64,000 nt of DNA from Bin87 sp026710825. Lineage in GTDB: Bacteria; Chloroflexota; Dehalococcoidia; Lucifugimonadales; UBA3495. Each line of letters begins with the position of its first letter. The first letter of the stretch is position 1. The notes under the pieces are model-generated. The model did no database searches. It was given only the letters and a program-made list of their open reading frames with translations, and had not been told where the DNA came from. Shown here one piece after another: positions 8,637-17,678 of the stretch. Location of the stretch: contig OZ247427.1 of assembly GCA_965232815.1 (NCBI GenBank), positions 2,170,001 to 2,234,000 on the forward strand. The letters are read 5' to 3'. A program made the translations under genes and the position numbers.

Positions 8637-11600
8637 ATGCCGGCTATGTTTGACGTGGTGACCAGCCGGGTCAATTTTCCCGATCTGGACGCGGAGGTAC
8701 TCGACTACTGGAAGGAACGGGACGTGTTCCGTCGCTCCTCCGAAGAACGGCCCGACGCTCCGCTCTTCATGATGTACGAGGGGCCGCCCACCGCCAACGG
8801 AAGCCCCGGCATTCATCACGTCCTCGCCCGCGTCTTTAAGGACGTCATATCCCGCTATCGAACCATGAAGGGTTGCCGCGTCATCCGCAAGGGCGGCTGG
8901 GATACCCACGGGTTGCCCGTCGAACTCCAGATAGAGCAGGAATTGGGCATCTCCACCAAGCGGGAGATCGAGGAATTCGGCATCGCCGAATTCAACCGAC
9001 GTTGCCGTGAAAGCGTTTTCAGGTACGTGAAAGAGTGGGAGGTCATGACCGACCGTATCGGCTATTGGGTCGATATGGATGACCCGTACGTCACGCTCGA
9101 AAACGACTACATCGAAACCGGGTGGTGGATCCTGAAAAAGCTGTGGGACCGCGGCCTGCTGTACCAGGACCGGAGGGGCGCTCCCCACTGCCCGCGTTGC
9201 GTCTCGAGCCTTTCGTCTCACGAGGTAGCGCTGGGATACCGCGAAAACACGCCTGATCCATCCGTATTCGTAAAGTTCGAAGCCGACGAATGGATCGGCG
9301 GCGCAGCGCCGGATATCCCGTCCTACTTCCTTGCCTGGACCACCACTCCCTGGACGCTGCCCGGCAATACCGCGCTGGCGGTGAGCGTTGACGCCGACTA
9401 TTCGGTGGTGGAAACAACCGACGACAACGGACAAACCATCAGGATGGCGTTGGCCACGGCGCTGCTGGAAGTCCTGACCGGCGACTACACGGTCGCGCAA
9501 GAAGTCAAAGGCAGCGAATTGGTGGGCCTCTCCTACCGCCCGCTATATGACGCCACCAGGTACGGCGCTCCGATCCGTCAATTCGTCGCTGGCGTTGACG
9601 GGCAAACCGCGTTGGAGGATGCCGAGAGCTACTCCACCCGCGTGGTCTCTGCCGACTTCGTTAGCATGGACGACGGCAGCGGGATCGTCCATATCGCGCC
9701 GGCGTTCGGCGACGAGGACCTGGGGTTGGGACGGGAACATCAACTGGCGTTCGTGCAGCCCGTTGATCTCCAGGGAATCATCACCGGCAGCTACCCATTC
9801 GCTGGCAAATTCGTCAAGGATGCCGACCCTGAAATCGCCGCGGACCTAACCGAACGCGGCCTCCTCTACCACCAGGGCATCTACCGGCACACGTATCCGT
9901 TCTGTTGGCGCTGCGACACCCCGCTCCTCTACTACGCCAAGACCTCCTGGTATATCCGCACCACCGCGGTCAAGGACCAGCTGGTGGGGAACAACTCCCG
10001 GATTAATTGGTATCCCGAACACATCCGCGAGGGCCGGTTCGGGGAATGGCTGCGCAACAACGTGGACTGGGCCATCTCCCGGGAGCGGTACTGGGGAACG
10101 CCGATACCCATCTGGCTGTGCGACCAATGCGGTGCAATGGACTGCGTAGGCGGCGTCAAGGAACTGGCGGAGCGTTCCGGCGAGGACCTGGACGATCTGG
10201 ACCTCCATCGGCCGTACGTTGACGATGTGACCTGGCCCTGTTCCAGCGACTCGTGCCCGGGCTCCCTCCGGCGCATACCCGAGGTGATGGACTGCTGGTT
10301 CGACTCGGGAATGATGCCGCTCGCTCAATGGCACTATCCCTTCGAAAACCAGGAAATCGAGCAAGACGGTCGCCTGCCGGCCGATTACATCTGCGAAGCC
10401 GTTGACCAGACGCGCGGCTGGTTCTACAGCCTGCACGCCCTGTCCACGCTGATGCAGGATGACATCGCGTATCGCAACGTCATCTGCCTTGGCCTCATTC
10501 TGGACGGCCGCGGCCGCAAGATGAGCAAGCGCCTGGGCAACATCGTCGAACCCGATTCCATCCTGGATGCCCACGGCGCTGACGCCCTGCGCTGGTATCT
10601 GTTCACCGCCTCTCACCCTGGCGAACCGCGCCGGTTCTCGGATCGCCTGGTCCAGCAGACTCTCCGGCAGGTGTTGTTGACGCTGTGGAACGTTTATTCA
10701 TTCTTCACCAACTACGCCAACATCGACGAATTCGAGCCGTCCCAGATTCCCGGCGACTGGCGACCTGAGGCGGAACTCGATCGCTGGGTTCTGGCCGAGT
10801 TGAACCAGTTGGTCCAGGTGGTGGACGGCCATCTCGACAACTACAATCCAACCGACGCAGGCCGGCGCATCGCCGAGTTCATCGACGTGCTGTCGAACTG
10901 GTATGTCCGCCGTTCCCGCCGCCGGTTCTGGAAGAGCGAAGCCGACGCCGACAAGATGGGCGCCTACGCTACCCTCTACACCTGTCTGACCACCGTCGCC
11001 CGGCTGATGGCCCCGCTTGCGCCGTTCGTGTCCGAGCAGATGTACCGGAACCTCGAACTGAAATTCAACCCGGATGCTCCGGACAGCGTGCACCTGACCG
11101 ATTACCCGGTAGCTGATCAGTCGCTCATCGACGAGACCATCATGGACGCCACCCGGCTGGCAATTCGCGTTTCCAGCATGGGCCGCGCTGCCCGCAGCAA
11201 GGCCGGTCTGAAAGTGCGCCAACCTCTGGCGTCGGTCGTGGTGCGGACGCGAACGCCGGACGAGGCCAAATACCTGGATTGGGTGGCAGAGCAGATTCTC
11301 GAGGAACTGAACATCAAGAGCCTCCGTGCCGATGGTGGTGAACATGACCTGTACTCCCAGGTGCAATCCGCCGCGGGTGACGACGGCGATTCAGTGGTTT
11401 CCGTCGATGGGTATTCGGCCGCGTTGGAGGCCGGCTACATGGTCGCAGTGGACGCCACCATCACACCGGAACTCGCCGATGAAGGCTTGGCCCGTGAACT
11501 CGCCCACCGTATCCAGAACCTCAGGAAAGGCGCGCGGTTCGAAATCACCGACCACATCGTCACCTACTATCAGGGGCCAGACGATGTCGCTCGTGTGATG

Positions 11601-11744
11601 ACCACCCACGGGGACTACATCAAGCAGGAGACTCTGAGCCAATCCCTGTTGCCGGAACCTCCTGTCGACGAAGCCCATGCGGAAACCGCCAAGGTGGAAG
11701 GTATGGAAGTCACCCTGGGCGTGCAGCGGGTTGCCTCGGGCTAA
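8637..11744 (+). CDS. ileS: Isoleucyl-tRNA synthetase
   Basis: Charges tRNA-Ile in the cytoplasm (1035 aa). The class I signatures are present: the HIGH-equivalent PGIHHV at residues 57-62 and KMSKR at 628-632. The editing (CP1) region contains TTTPWTLPGNTALAV. GWDTHGLPVELQIEQELG and DQTRGWFYSLHALSTL are standard IleRS stretches. The length and the C-terminal domain fit the longer, eukaryote-like (type 2) group rather than the E. coli form; that group often has natural mupirocin tolerance, which is family knowledge and not shown here. AGAGG lies 10 bases before the start. mutM follows after 5 bases. Confidence 0.97.
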   Translation: MPAMFDVVTSRVNFPDLDAEVLDYWKERDVFRRSSEERPDAPLFMMYEGPPTANGSPGIHHVLARVFKDVISRYRTMKGCRVIRKGGWDTHGLPVELQIEQELGISTKREIEEFGIAEFNRRCRESVFRYVKEWEVMTDRIGYWVDMDDPYVTLENDYIETGWWILKKLWDRGLLYQDRRGAPHCPRCVSSLSSHEVALGYRENTPDPSVFVKFEADEWIGGAAPDIPSYFLAWTTTPWTLPGNTALAVSVDADYSVVETTDDNGQTIRMALATALLEVLTGDYTVAQEVKGSELVGLSYRPLYDATRYGAPIRQFVAGVDGQTALEDAESYSTRVVSADFVSMDDGSGIVHIAPAFGDEDLGLGREHQLAFVQPVDLQGIITGSYPFAGKFVKDADPEIAADLTERGLLYHQGIYRHTYPFCWRCDTPLLYYAKTSWYIRTTAVKDQLVGNNSRINWYPEHIREGRFGEWLRNNVDWAISRERYWGTPIPIWLCDQCGAMDCVGGVKELAERSGEDLDDLDLHRPYVDDVTWPCSSDSCPGSLRRIPEVMDCWFDSGMMPLAQWHYPFENQEIEQDGRLPADYICEAVDQTRGWFYSLHALSTLMQDDIAYRNVICLGLILDGRGRKMSKRLGNIVEPDSILDAHGADALRWYLFTASHPGEPRRFSDRLVQQTLRQVLLTLWNVYSFFTNYANIDEFEPSQIPGDWRPEAELDRWVLAELNQLVQVVDGHLDNYNPTDAGRRIAEFIDVLSNWYVRRSRRRFWKSEADADKMGAYATLYTCLTTVARLMAPLAPFVSEQMYRNLELKFNPDAPDSVHLTDYPVADQSLIDETIMDATRLAIRVSSMGRAARSKAGLKVRQPLASVVVRTRTPDEAKYLDWVAEQILEELNIKSLRADGGEHDLYSQVQSAAGDDGDSVVSVDGYSAALEAGYMVAVDATITPELADEGLARELAHRIQNLRKGARFEITDHIVTYYQGPDDVARVMTTHGDYIKQETLSQSLLPEPPVDEAHAETAKVEGMEVTLGVQRVASG

Positions 11745-11749
11745 CTGGC

Positions 11750-12574
11750 ATGCCGGAATTACCGGAGGTCGAAAACACCCGTCAATACCTCATCCGCTCT
11801 GGCCTCGTTGGGAGTCAACTGGGCGCGCCTGAAATCACCTGGGCCCGCACCGTCCACGAGCCATCCGTTGGCGAGTTTATTGAGGGTGTCGCGGGTCGCC
11901 GCATAGTCGATCTCAAGCGACGAGGCAAATACCTCGTCGCGCCGTTGGATGACGAACAGAACCTGGTGCTGCACTTGGGCATGACTGGCAGCCTGCGGAT
12001 CCACGATGCCGACCGTGAACCCCCGCCCATGGTCCGGCACACCTTCCCACTGGACGGCAGCCGCGAGATGCGGTTCATCGACCCCCGCAAGTTCGGGCAT
12101 CTCTGGTTGTTGGCGGACCCGGCGGACGCCATGCCGCAGATGGGGCCGGAGCCGCTGGAGTCATCGTTCACGGAAGAGGTCCTGACGGACGTCCTGGCCA
12201 AACGTAAAGCGCCCGTCAAAGCCCTGTTGCTCGAGCAATCGATCATCTCGGGCTTGGGAAACCTGTATGCGGACGAATCGTTGTTCGTCGCGGGCATCCA
12301 CCCCGAGCGGGCCGCGAACACCCTCAGCCACGATGAACTTTCCCGGCTGCGTTTCGCAATAGTCGACGCTCTCACCAGGTCCACCGTAGCCTATGCCGCC
12401 GCCCGGGATGCCGAGTGGCCTGACCCGCCAACCGCGCTGGCGCCCTGGACTATTCCACGCGCACCCGGGCTGCTGTGTCCCCAGTGCGACACCGAGGTTC
12501 AACTCCTCAAGGTGCGCAACCGGAGCACGTGGTACTGCCCAGGTTGCCAACCGGCCAATCCCGTCCCTGCCTGA
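11750..12574 (+). CDS. mutM: Formamidopyrimidine-DNA glycosylase
   Basis: Removes 8-oxoguanine and formamidopyrimidines and nicks the abasic site (274 aa). The mature N-terminus PELPEVENTRQ carries the catalytic proline and glutamate; LHLGMTGSLRI and QSIISGLGNLYADE are the strongly conserved glycosylase and helix-two-turn-helix stretches. The C-terminal zinc finger has CPQC followed by CPGC near the end. It begins 5 bases after the ileS stop, so translation is probably coupled. Confidence 0.96.
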   Translation: MPELPEVENTRQYLIRSGLVGSQLGAPEITWARTVHEPSVGEFIEGVAGRRIVDLKRRGKYLVAPLDDEQNLVLHLGMTGSLRIHDADREPPPMVRHTFPLDGSREMRFIDPRKFGHLWLLADPADAMPQMGPEPLESSFTEEVLTDVLAKRKAPVKALLLEQSIISGLGNLYADESLFVAGIHPERAANTLSHDELSRLRFAIVDALTRSTVAYAAARDAEWPDPPTALAPWTIPRAPGLLCPQCDTEVQLLKVRNRSTWYCPGCQPANPVPA

Positions 12575-12649
12575 TGGCCAAAATGCGCTAAATCGACGGC
12601 GCAAACGAGTTGACGTTGACCCTCCGGCCCTCCTTAGCACGCTCGTTTA

Positions 12650-12679
12650 TTGACGGCGTCCCGCCCGCCCGCTTACACT
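12650..12679 (+). promoter_or_regulatory. Promoter of the aldolase-synthase fusion gene
   Basis: TTGACG (12650-12655), 18 bases, TACACT (12674-12679). The leader is about 70 bases and ends with AGGAGG 10 bases before the ATG at 12759. Confidence 0.55.
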
Positions 12680-12758
12680 ATCGCCAGTGAATCGGGCATG
12701 CCTTCGGCCTGTCCCGATATTGATGTATGAATGAATCTGCTGTAGGAGGCTGACTGAA

Positions 12759-14861
12759 ATGGCCGGTTACCGCAAGCATGAAGCCCAGGAATGGGCATGG
12801 CAAAACCTCAAGGGGCAGTGGACCACGCTGGTCACTCCTTTCACTCCCGATAATCGGGTCGATACGGAAGGTCTCCGGAGCAACGTGCGCCATGTCCAGA
12901 GCCTCGGCGTCCGAGGTGGTGGCTGCACCTGGAACATGGGTGAATTCTGGAGCCTCACCGAGGCCGAACGCCGCCATGTCATGGACACCGTTGCCGATGA
13001 AGCGGCGGGCCTCTGGTTGATCGGAGCCCATGTTACCGACACCTCGCTCAAGGAGAGCATCGCGTTGGCTGACCACGCTCAGCAGGCGGGCTTTGATCTC
13101 CTGATCATCGCGCCCTCCTACATGGTCACCAAGACGGAGGACCAGGTCGTCGAGTTTGTACGCGAGGTAGCCGACAACACCGATCTGGCGATGATGTTCT
13201 ACAACTCCCCGCAGTTCGGCATCACCATCAGTCCCCAGGGCCTCAAGCGCCTCTGCGCCATTCCCAACGTGGTTGGCGTCAAGGAAGCGAGTTTCAACCA
13301 GCAGATCTCCATCGAGACCCACCTGCTGGTCGGGCGCGACGCCATCATCAGCACGCCGGACGAGTGGATTTTCCACAAGGCCAGGGAGTTGGGATTCCAC
13401 CAGCAGGTGATGTTCGCCAACACCTCCGACTGGCGTTTCGACACCCCGTTGCATAACTACTACGTCCAGTTCATCGAGAAAGCCACCACCGGCGATCTTG
13501 ACATGGACTTCTACAACCGCCACCTCAAGGACATCAAAGCGCTGTCCGACAAGTGGTGGGGTGGCACCATGAAGAGGACCGGCGGCGCGCTACCCGTGTC
13601 GATGTGCAAAGCCTGGGGCGAGATGATGGGCATGGCCGGCGGTAGCGTCCGCGCGCCGTTGTCTGATCTCAACGACGAGCAAAAGAGCGCACTTTGGCGC
13701 GAACTCGAACCCCTGATTCCGCGCCCGACCGCTTCTCGCGAACCGCAACGCGAGGTCATCCACGGTCGCCCCCATGCACCCTGGCTCAACGGGGACCGCC
13801 AGCCCGGCCGCCACCTCGATCTCGGCGGGTCCGGCATGATGCTGCTGGTCAGCGCCCAGGATAAGGCTGAGGCGCTGGAAGCCGACCGGGGCGGCGCCGA
13901 CATCATCGACTTGAAAAACCTGCAGGAAGCATTGGTGGGCTCCGCGCATCCCAGCTTGGTGCGGGAAGTGCGGGAAATCATTCCTCCCCACAAGCACGTC
14001 AGCGTTACGCTCGGCGTCGTTCCCAATCAGCCCGGCACAGTCGCCATGGCCGTGCATGCGGCAACGATGATGGATGCCACATCCGTTAAAGTGGGATTCC
14101 GGGTTGCCGACTACGAAACTGCCGTCGAGGTCCTGCGCGAATCCCGCGCTGCCATCGGCAACGCCGAGACCAAACTCATCGGCTCCCTGTTCGCGGACAA
14201 CCTGCTTTTCGAGGGCGGACTCGATCCGCATCTGATGGTCCAACTTGCCAAAGACGGCGAGTGCGACGGGTTGCTCATCGACACGCTGACCAAGGACGGG
14301 CGTAACCTGTTCGACTTCATGCCCGAGCCCGTCCTGCGCGACATGGTCATGGAGGCCAAGGCGGCCGGATTGAGCACCGCGCTCAGCGGCCACCTGAAGC
14401 TGGATAACCTTGACGAACTGGCCCGCATCAATCCCGACATCGTTGGAGTCCGCGGGGCGGTTTGCTCCAGCGGCGAACGCGATCGGGCCGTCGCGTGGGA
14501 AGCAGTCGCCTACTTCAAGGAACAGCTTGATCTGCGCAAGAGCGGCCAGATCGATGTCCGCGCTCCCGTGAGCGCCGGCCACAATGGCAATGGCAGCAGC
14601 AACGGCAACGGCCACCAGAACGGAAGCGGATGGACCGTGATCGATGGGCGCGGCAAAAACTGCGCCGGCGTCATCGCCGCCCTGAGCCGCCAGATGGAGT
14701 ACGACCGCACCTCATTCATCGAGGCCATACTCCACGACGCCCTCAACATCTACGACGTCATTTACTGGACGGAACAGGCCGGCCACAAACTCCTGACCCA
14801 ACGCAAGGAGAACGACGGCACACTGCGCGTCCTCATCCAGCCGTACGGAAACGGCCGCTAG
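12759..14861 (+). CDS. Three-domain fusion: DapA-type aldolase, MfnB-type furan phosphate synthase, TusA-like domain
   Basis: A 700-residue protein with three recognisable parts. Residues 1-325 are a DapA/NAL-type class I aldolase with the catalytic tyrosine in FYNSP (Y148) and the Schiff-base lysine in GVKEAS (K175). Residues 360-590 match (5-formylfuran-3-yl)methyl phosphate synthase (MfnB, DUF556), which makes a furan from two glyceraldehyde-3-phosphates: K386 (DLKN), K444 (VKVG), D508 and K512 (IDTLTKDGRNLFDF) line up with the archaeal active site, recalled from memory. A Gly/Asn-rich linker (about 606-625) leads to residues 626-700, which resemble the sulfur carrier TusA: GKNC with C635 and GHKLLTQ near the end, though the usual Cys-Pro is Cys-Ala. 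It is monocistronic, with its own promoter and terminator. The first two calls are firm; the third is tentative. The substrates are unknown. Confidence 0.85.
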   Translation: MAGYRKHEAQEWAWQNLKGQWTTLVTPFTPDNRVDTEGLRSNVRHVQSLGVRGGGCTWNMGEFWSLTEAERRHVMDTVADEAAGLWLIGAHVTDTSLKESIALADHAQQAGFDLLIIAPSYMVTKTEDQVVEFVREVADNTDLAMMFYNSPQFGITISPQGLKRLCAIPNVVGVKEASFNQQISIETHLLVGRDAIISTPDEWIFHKARELGFHQQVMFANTSDWRFDTPLHNYYVQFIEKATTGDLDMDFYNRHLKDIKALSDKWWGGTMKRTGGALPVSMCKAWGEMMGMAGGSVRAPLSDLNDEQKSALWRELEPLIPRPTASREPQREVIHGRPHAPWLNGDRQPGRHLDLGGSGMMLLVSAQDKAEALEADRGGADIIDLKNLQEALVGSAHPSLVREVREIIPPHKHVSVTLGVVPNQPGTVAMAVHAATMMDATSVKVGFRVADYETAVEVLRESRAAIGNAETKLIGSLFADNLLFEGGLDPHLMVQLAKDGECDGLLIDTLTKDGRNLFDFMPEPVLRDMVMEAKAAGLSTALSGHLKLDNLDELARINPDIVGVRGAVCSSGERDRAVAWEAVAYFKEQLDLRKSGQIDVRAPVSAGHNGNGSSNGNGHQNGSGWTVIDGRGKNCAGVIAALSRQMEYDRTSFIEAILHDALNIYDVIYWTEQAGHKLLTQRKENDGTLRVLIQPYGNGR

Positions 14862-14886
14862 TCGGCGCACAAATCACGCTTACGTG

Positions 14887-14909
14887 GGGGCGGATCCGAG
14901 ATCCGCCCC
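14887..14909 (+). terminator. Terminator of the fusion gene
   Basis: A 10-bp perfect stem GGGGCGGATC/GATCCGCCCC with a 3-base loop, followed by TTTGCATTAGTTTT, 25 bases after the stop codon. Confidence 0.8.
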
Positions 14910-15563
14910 TTTGCATTAGTTTTGGTGCTGCGTGGCGGCGGCGTCATCCCGAGACCGGCTTGTAATTTCTAGCCAAACGCGGCGATCCTGTCTGGCTATA
15001 ACGACCCCAGAGCCTTTCGATTATTTACATGCTGCCCACCCAGTCCGCTCATGGTGCGGAACGTCCGCCGGTCCGCCTCTGGCGGATCGAACCAAGCGCG
15101 GACTGGGTCGGCAGAACCGCGCTGGGCTCCAAACATTTTCTTGGTCTGGCGATAATAGAAATACCCGGTGACAATTCCCCCTTGTCCTTGACATCCCCAT
15201 ATCCTTACCATCTAACTGTCCAACCGCCCAACTCCATCCCGCCGCCCAAATCAAATGCGGCATCCGCAATCCTGAAAATCCTCTAACCTCGGTAATCCTG
15301 ATTCTGACAACCACGAACCATCCCAACCCCGCTCCTCCAAACCCTCTCACCAACCCGCCAATACCATCAATATCGCCCCCAAAACCGCCCGATCCGCCCT
15401 CGTTTATCCTCACGTCCCACCTCCTGGCCCTACTCAAATGAGCGGAAATGACCGGAAATGAGCGGGATATTCAAAAAATCGCCGCCATCCTGGTCCAATC
15501 CCTAATCCTGTCCATCCCGTCCATCCTGCCCATCGATGTAACGCCCCCGTCTAGGTATTACCC
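14910..15563. other. Pyrimidine-skewed intergenic region
   Basis: About 650 bases with no credible gene. From about 15175 to 15545 the plus strand is strongly C/T-rich with many degenerate repeats of the type ATCCTGTCCATCC, and near 15436-15470 there are three close copies of GAGCGG/GACCGG followed by AAATGA or a similar tail. It may be decayed repeat DNA or the leader of the small gene that follows. Confidence 0.5.
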
Positions 15564-15896
15564 TTGACCATCTCCCAGATCCGCCGCCGCGTCGCCGCCC
15601 TCAAGCGTAAGTTCGCCCCCGAACTCGCCATCATCAAACTCCGCCGCATCGCCGAGGCCGTCGCCGACGACTGGGATTCCTCTGAATCCCCCGAGCCTGC
15701 CGACGTCATTGGGCGCATCGCCAAAGCCGGCTTCCGCCTTCCCACCTTCGCCAACCTCGCCCGCTACCTCAACGACACCCGACGCCAGGGGGACGTCCCC
15801 GATCCCAGCGCCATCGTCCATAACCTCCTCCCCTGGGCCAGCAAGGACCGCTACTGTGAACTCCTTCGTTGGGACCTCCCCGCCCCGACACTCTAG
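15564..15896 (+). CDS. Small conserved-looking hypothetical protein
   Basis: 110 residues, basic N-terminus (IRRRVAALKRKF) and a predicted helical body with ADVIGRIAKAGFRLPTFANLARYL. I do not recognise a domain. It has no clear ribosome binding site, and the start (ATG-like TTG/ATG choice near 15564) is uncertain. Its amino-acid make-up looks like a real soluble protein rather than a shadow frame, and no competing gene covers it. It has no operon partner: the next gene is 280 bases away behind its own promoter. Confidence 0.5.
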   Translation: MTISQIRRRVAALKRKFAPELAIIKLRRIAEAVADDWDSSESPEPADVIGRIAKAGFRLPTFANLARYLNDTRRQGDVPDPSAIVHNLLPWASKDRYCELLRWDLPAPTL

Positions 15897-15914
15897 CCAT
15901 GCCCTCAACCTCTC

Positions 15915-16015
15915 GTTCCGGACTTGATCCGGAAACCGGGAACGTCATGCTGCCGCCAGCGTTCCGGAACGCCGGCGCCTTCTGGATTCCGGCGTGCGGC
16001 TCTTGGGAATGACGG
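15915..16015. repeat. Dispersed palindromic repeat (MITE-like), copy 1
   Basis: Starts with GTTCCGGACTTGATCCGGAA and ends GGGAATGACGG, with CTGGATTCCGG inside. The ends are complementary in the way of the copies near 25047, 59440 and 59838. Repeats of this kind are common in bacterial genomes and often create a false reading frame containing IPDLIRNPE. Confidence 0.6.
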
Positions 16016-16068
16016 TTTCGCCGGTTCAGACCGATAATCGAAAGGCCCTGATAGCGACCCGCGCGCCG

Positions 16069-16098
16069 TTGACCACGTTCACCGCCCAACCCTATAAT
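16069..16098 (+). promoter_or_regulatory. Promoter of the xanthine-dehydrogenase-like operon
   Basis: TTGACC (16069-16074), 18 bases, TATAAT (16093-16098), about 75 bases before the first gene. Confidence 0.6.
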
Positions 16099-16175
16099 CC
16101 GACGCATCCGGCGCGGCAGGAAACCCCGCTGACTCAGTTCCCAGACGAACCCCAGCGCCGGGAGGGGAGGGCCCG

Positions 16176-17093
16176 ATGGCTCGATTTGACTACCTTGAGG
16201 CGCACTCCGTGGATGAGGCGCTCCAAATGCTGGCCGAGCACGGGGACAAAACCCGCTTGGTTGCCGGCAGCACCGATTTCTTGGTTCGCTGGCGCACCGG
16301 TGTTTGGCGTCCCGAGTCCGTGGTCTGCATGCAGCACGTCCCGGGACTGGACTACATCAACTGGAATCCTGACGATGGCTTGTCGATCGGCGCGATGGCG
16401 AGCGTCCAGGATATTGAACTGAACGCCGAAGTCCGCAGCCGATACCCGGCGCTGGCTGCCGGCGCCACCTCGTTCGCCGGCGTGCAGGTCCGCAACCTCG
16501 CCACCGTTGCCGGCAACATCTGCAACGCATCGCCGGCCGGCGATACGCTCCCGGCCTTGCTGGCCTATAACGCGCAGTGCCGCATCATTGGGCCTTCCGG
16601 TGAGCGTTCGTTACCCCTGGATGAGTTGTTCGTCGGACCTGGCCGCACCGCCCTGGCAGCCGGCGAGATTCTGACCGAGATTCGGTTGCCGCCGCCTGCT
16701 CCCAACACCGGGGGGTTGTATATCAAGCACAGCCCGCGTGGCGCGATGGACATTTCGGCGGTCGGTGTCGCCTCTGTGGTCAGTCTCAACGACGACGGTA
16801 CGTGCGCCTCCGCCCGTATCGCTCTCGGATCGGTTGCGCCCACGCCCCTCCGTTCTTATGGAGCAGAGGGCCGCCTGGTCTCTCAAACTCCAGACGCGGC
16901 CAACATTGCCGAGGCGGCCCGCCTGGCCTCGCAGTCGTGCAATCCCATTGCGGATGTGCGCAGCGGAGCCGACTACCGCCGCGAGATGGTGCGGGTCCTG
17001 ACCGAACGCACCCTCCAGCACGGCGTAGCTACCGCTGGCGATACTCCCTCGTTTGATGACATCCGACGCCTCGCCGTTCAAACCGCCTGGTAA
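16176..17093 (+). CDS. Xanthine-dehydrogenase-family FAD-binding subunit (CoxM/XdhB type)
   Basis: Middle subunit of a molybdenum hydroxylase; carries FAD and passes electrons from the 2Fe-2S clusters to the acceptor (305 aa). The two FAD-contact motifs are visible: AGSTDFLV near residue 30 and TVAGNICNASPAGD near 110, close to the usual AGGTDL and TIGGN.C.ASPAAD. The C-terminal CO_deh_flav_C domain follows (GALYIKHS-like stretch and FTERTLQ end). GGGAGGGGAGGG precedes the start. It is the first gene of a three-gene unit in the order M-S-L. The substrate is not determinable. Confidence 0.93.
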   Translation: MARFDYLEAHSVDEALQMLAEHGDKTRLVAGSTDFLVRWRTGVWRPESVVCMQHVPGLDYINWNPDDGLSIGAMASVQDIELNAEVRSRYPALAAGATSFAGVQVRNLATVAGNICNASPAGDTLPALLAYNAQCRIIGPSGERSLPLDELFVGPGRTALAAGEILTEIRLPPPAPNTGGLYIKHSPRGAMDISAVGVASVVSLNDDGTCASARIALGSVAPTPLRSYGAEGRLVSQTPDAANIAEAARLASQSCNPIADVRSGADYRREMVRVLTERTLQHGVATAGDTPSFDDIRRLAVQTAW

Positions 17094-17109
17094 GACCACC
17101 ACCATCTCC

Positions 17110-17135
17110 GCTCATCCTGAGCCTGCCGAAGGATG
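17110..17135. repeat. Small palindromic repeat between operon genes
   Basis: CATCCT and AGGATG arms around GAGCCTGCCGA, 20-odd bases before the small-subunit start. This sequence resembles a widespread intergenic palindrome (CTGAGCCTG.CGAAGGAT). It could form a hairpin in the message between the M and S subunits. Confidence 0.5.
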
Positions 17136-17152
17136 CGCTACGAGGTCCCACT

Positions 17153-17629
17153 ATGAAACAGCCTTTGACTCTGAACATAAACGGCGAAAGCCGCCTGCTC
17201 CTGGTGGAGCCTTTCTACTCGCTGCTGGATTGCCTGCGGGACGATGCCAGCCTGACCGGTTCCAAGAAGGGATGCGATGAGGGGGACTGCGGAGCCTGTA
17301 CCGTCCTGATGGATGGAAAGCCCGTCACCTCATGCCTGGTTCTCGCTCACAGCGCCCACGGATCTGAGATAACCACCATAGAAGGGTTGGCAGACGTTGA
17401 CGGGCTGAGCCCGGTGCAACGCGCGTTTGTGGAACACGGCGGCCTGCAGTGTGGTTTCTGCATTCCGGGTCTGATCATGTCAGCGACCGGATTCCTGCAG
17501 GACAACCCCGATCCCACTGAGGAGGACGTCCGGTTCGCCATCGGCGGCAACCTCTGCCGTTGCACGGGGTATAGCCGCGTGATTGAGGCGATCATGGCAG
17601 CCGCCGCCGAAATGCGCGCATCCGCCTGA
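17153..17629 (+). CDS. Xanthine-dehydrogenase-family 2Fe-2S subunit (CoxS/XdhC type)
   Basis: Small iron-sulfur subunit of the molybdenum hydroxylase (158 aa). All eight expected cysteines are present: C41, C46, C49 and C61 in the plant-ferredoxin-type domain (GCDEGDCGACT...VTSC), then QCGFC and NLCRCTGY in the C-terminal four-helix domain. Length is normal for the family. It lies between the FAD and molybdopterin subunits and should assemble with them in the cytoplasm. Confidence 0.95.
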   Translation: MKQPLTLNINGESRLLLVEPFYSLLDCLRDDASLTGSKKGCDEGDCGACTVLMDGKPVTSCLVLAHSAHGSEITTIEGLADVDGLSPVQRAFVEHGGLQCGFCIPGLIMSATGFLQDNPDPTEEDVRFAIGGNLCRCTGYSRVIEAIMAAAAEMRASA

Positions 17630-17678
17630 CGCCCATCCCCCGATCCACACCAGCCCAACTCCGACACGGAGGCCAACG

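Noticed and set aside
12759..13750. dapA for lysine synthesis
   Set aside because: The domain is DapA-like, but it is fused to two other domains, sits alone, and no other lysine gene is near; the family has many other aldehyde substrates.
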